Positions 63,290 to 64,000 of a DNA stretch of 64,000 nucleotides are shown here, piece by piece. The position numbers were made by a program, and so were the translations under genes. The first letter of the stretch is position 1, and every line of letters starts with the position of its first letter. The stretch covers positions 5,456,001 through 5,520,000 of the forward strand of contig JBAJFE010000026.1 in the NCBI GenBank assembly GCA_037903355.1, read 5' to 3'. Below the pieces are notes generated by a model. The model was not told the DNA's origin, searched no databases, and saw nothing but the letters and a program-made list of their open reading frames with translations. This DNA comes from Trichuris trichiura. Its lineage: Eukaryota > Nematoda > Enoplea > Trichinellida > Trichuridae.

Positions 63290-64000
63290 CAAAGGTGACC
63301 CAATGAAAGGAAACGCAGGTACTAAGGAATAGAGTGCATTGCAAGCAGCGTCCTACATCTAAACGCAATCTGCTCACGTTAGCTATAAGCGCGAGATAAA
63401 ACTATTGCCAAGTTTAACCTGCAGAAATACGCGTTCAAAATAGCCATGTCGTTGTATGGTTACGATGCCAAAATGCAGGATGTTCAGAAGGAATTAAGTA
63501 GCCATTACACTAGACAATTGAGGAAATGAAAATATGGTGCTAGAAATGGAAGTGTAAAGTTTGGTCTTGTAATACGGTATTTACCATTAAACATACCCAT
63601 AATTTGTTCTGAAAACACGAACCTTTCAAGTTTTACGGATATATATGACGGTAATGCAAGATGGGCTTCATGCTGTAATGAAAAGCTTTGAAGGCGATGT
63701 TCATAAGCCTCCTGTATAAATGCGGTAGCATCTCTAACTTGACTGAATACGCGTATACCTACAGAAAACAGTGGTGTCCTCTTAAATACAAAAGCTCATG
63801 TGTATGTGCGTAACTTTAGCATAAGCGGGATTCATCCAATATTTACAGGGATTTGGTATTGTAGGTAATTTGTTTGGCATTCGCTTCTAGGCAAGTGTGC
63901 ACATAATTTGAAAGATGACACCAAACCGAGCATCTTCATTCTGCATTTACACGCAGCGCGTTGAAGCCTATTGAAGACTACATAGTAAAAAAGTCTGATT
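63290..64000. other. Region upstream of the release-factor gene
   Basis: No coding exon or defined promoter element seen up to the window edge. Confidence 0.6.

Noticed and set aside
1..64000. Search for tRNA genes, rRNA, CRISPR arrays and bacterial-type operons
   Set aside because: No B-box-like tRNA core in a foldable context, no rRNA signature and no regularly spaced repeats were seen; the spliced genes and telomere type are eukaryotic.

Overview
The window is animal nuclear DNA and almost certainly nematode. Every confident gene is spliced with GT-AG introns. Some introns are only 46-52 nt, the size typical of nematodes, while others run to about 2 kb. A block of 37 TTAGGC-type hexamers at 48755-48976 is the nematode telomere repeat placed internally. 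Coding density is low: five confident genes occupy under 10% of 64 kb. I cannot name the species. The long introns and sparse genes suggest a larger nematode genome than Caenorhabditis.

Layout. 5.2-10.7 kb, minus strand: a TEAD/Scalloped (EGL-44-type) transcription factor with a complete TEA domain and the start of the YAP-binding domain; its C-terminal end was not found. 11-36 kb: no gene I can recognise. This stretch holds simple repeats, several hairpin or foldback elements, and a decayed mariner transposase at about 33.2-34.2 kb. 36.5-38.2 kb, minus: a two-exon secreted protein ending in a ten-cysteine Dickkopf-C/colipase-like domain. 45.0-48.1 kb, plus: a two-exon protein with four RanBP2-type zinc fingers, probably a Nup153-like nucleoporin. 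48.5-49.6 kb: the interstitial telomere block, bracketed by 58-bp inverted arms. 50.8-56.0 kb, minus: a complete three-exon RBM15/Spenito protein (three RRMs plus SPOC). 57.7-58.5 kb, minus: a decayed LTR-retrotransposon integrase end. 59.6-63.3 kb, minus: a complete five-exon mitochondrial class I release factor with an intact GGQ motif.

The genes are functionally unrelated housekeeping or regulatory genes (Hippo-pathway transcription, secreted signalling, nuclear pore, m6A writer/RNA processing, mitochondrial translation), as expected for an ordinary eukaryotic locus. The accessory content is unusual for its many foldback elements. One, at 34.34-34.84 kb, has nearly identical 110-bp arms and looks recent. 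Exon boundaries were set by hand from splice consensus, reading phase and family conservation. No database search was run.
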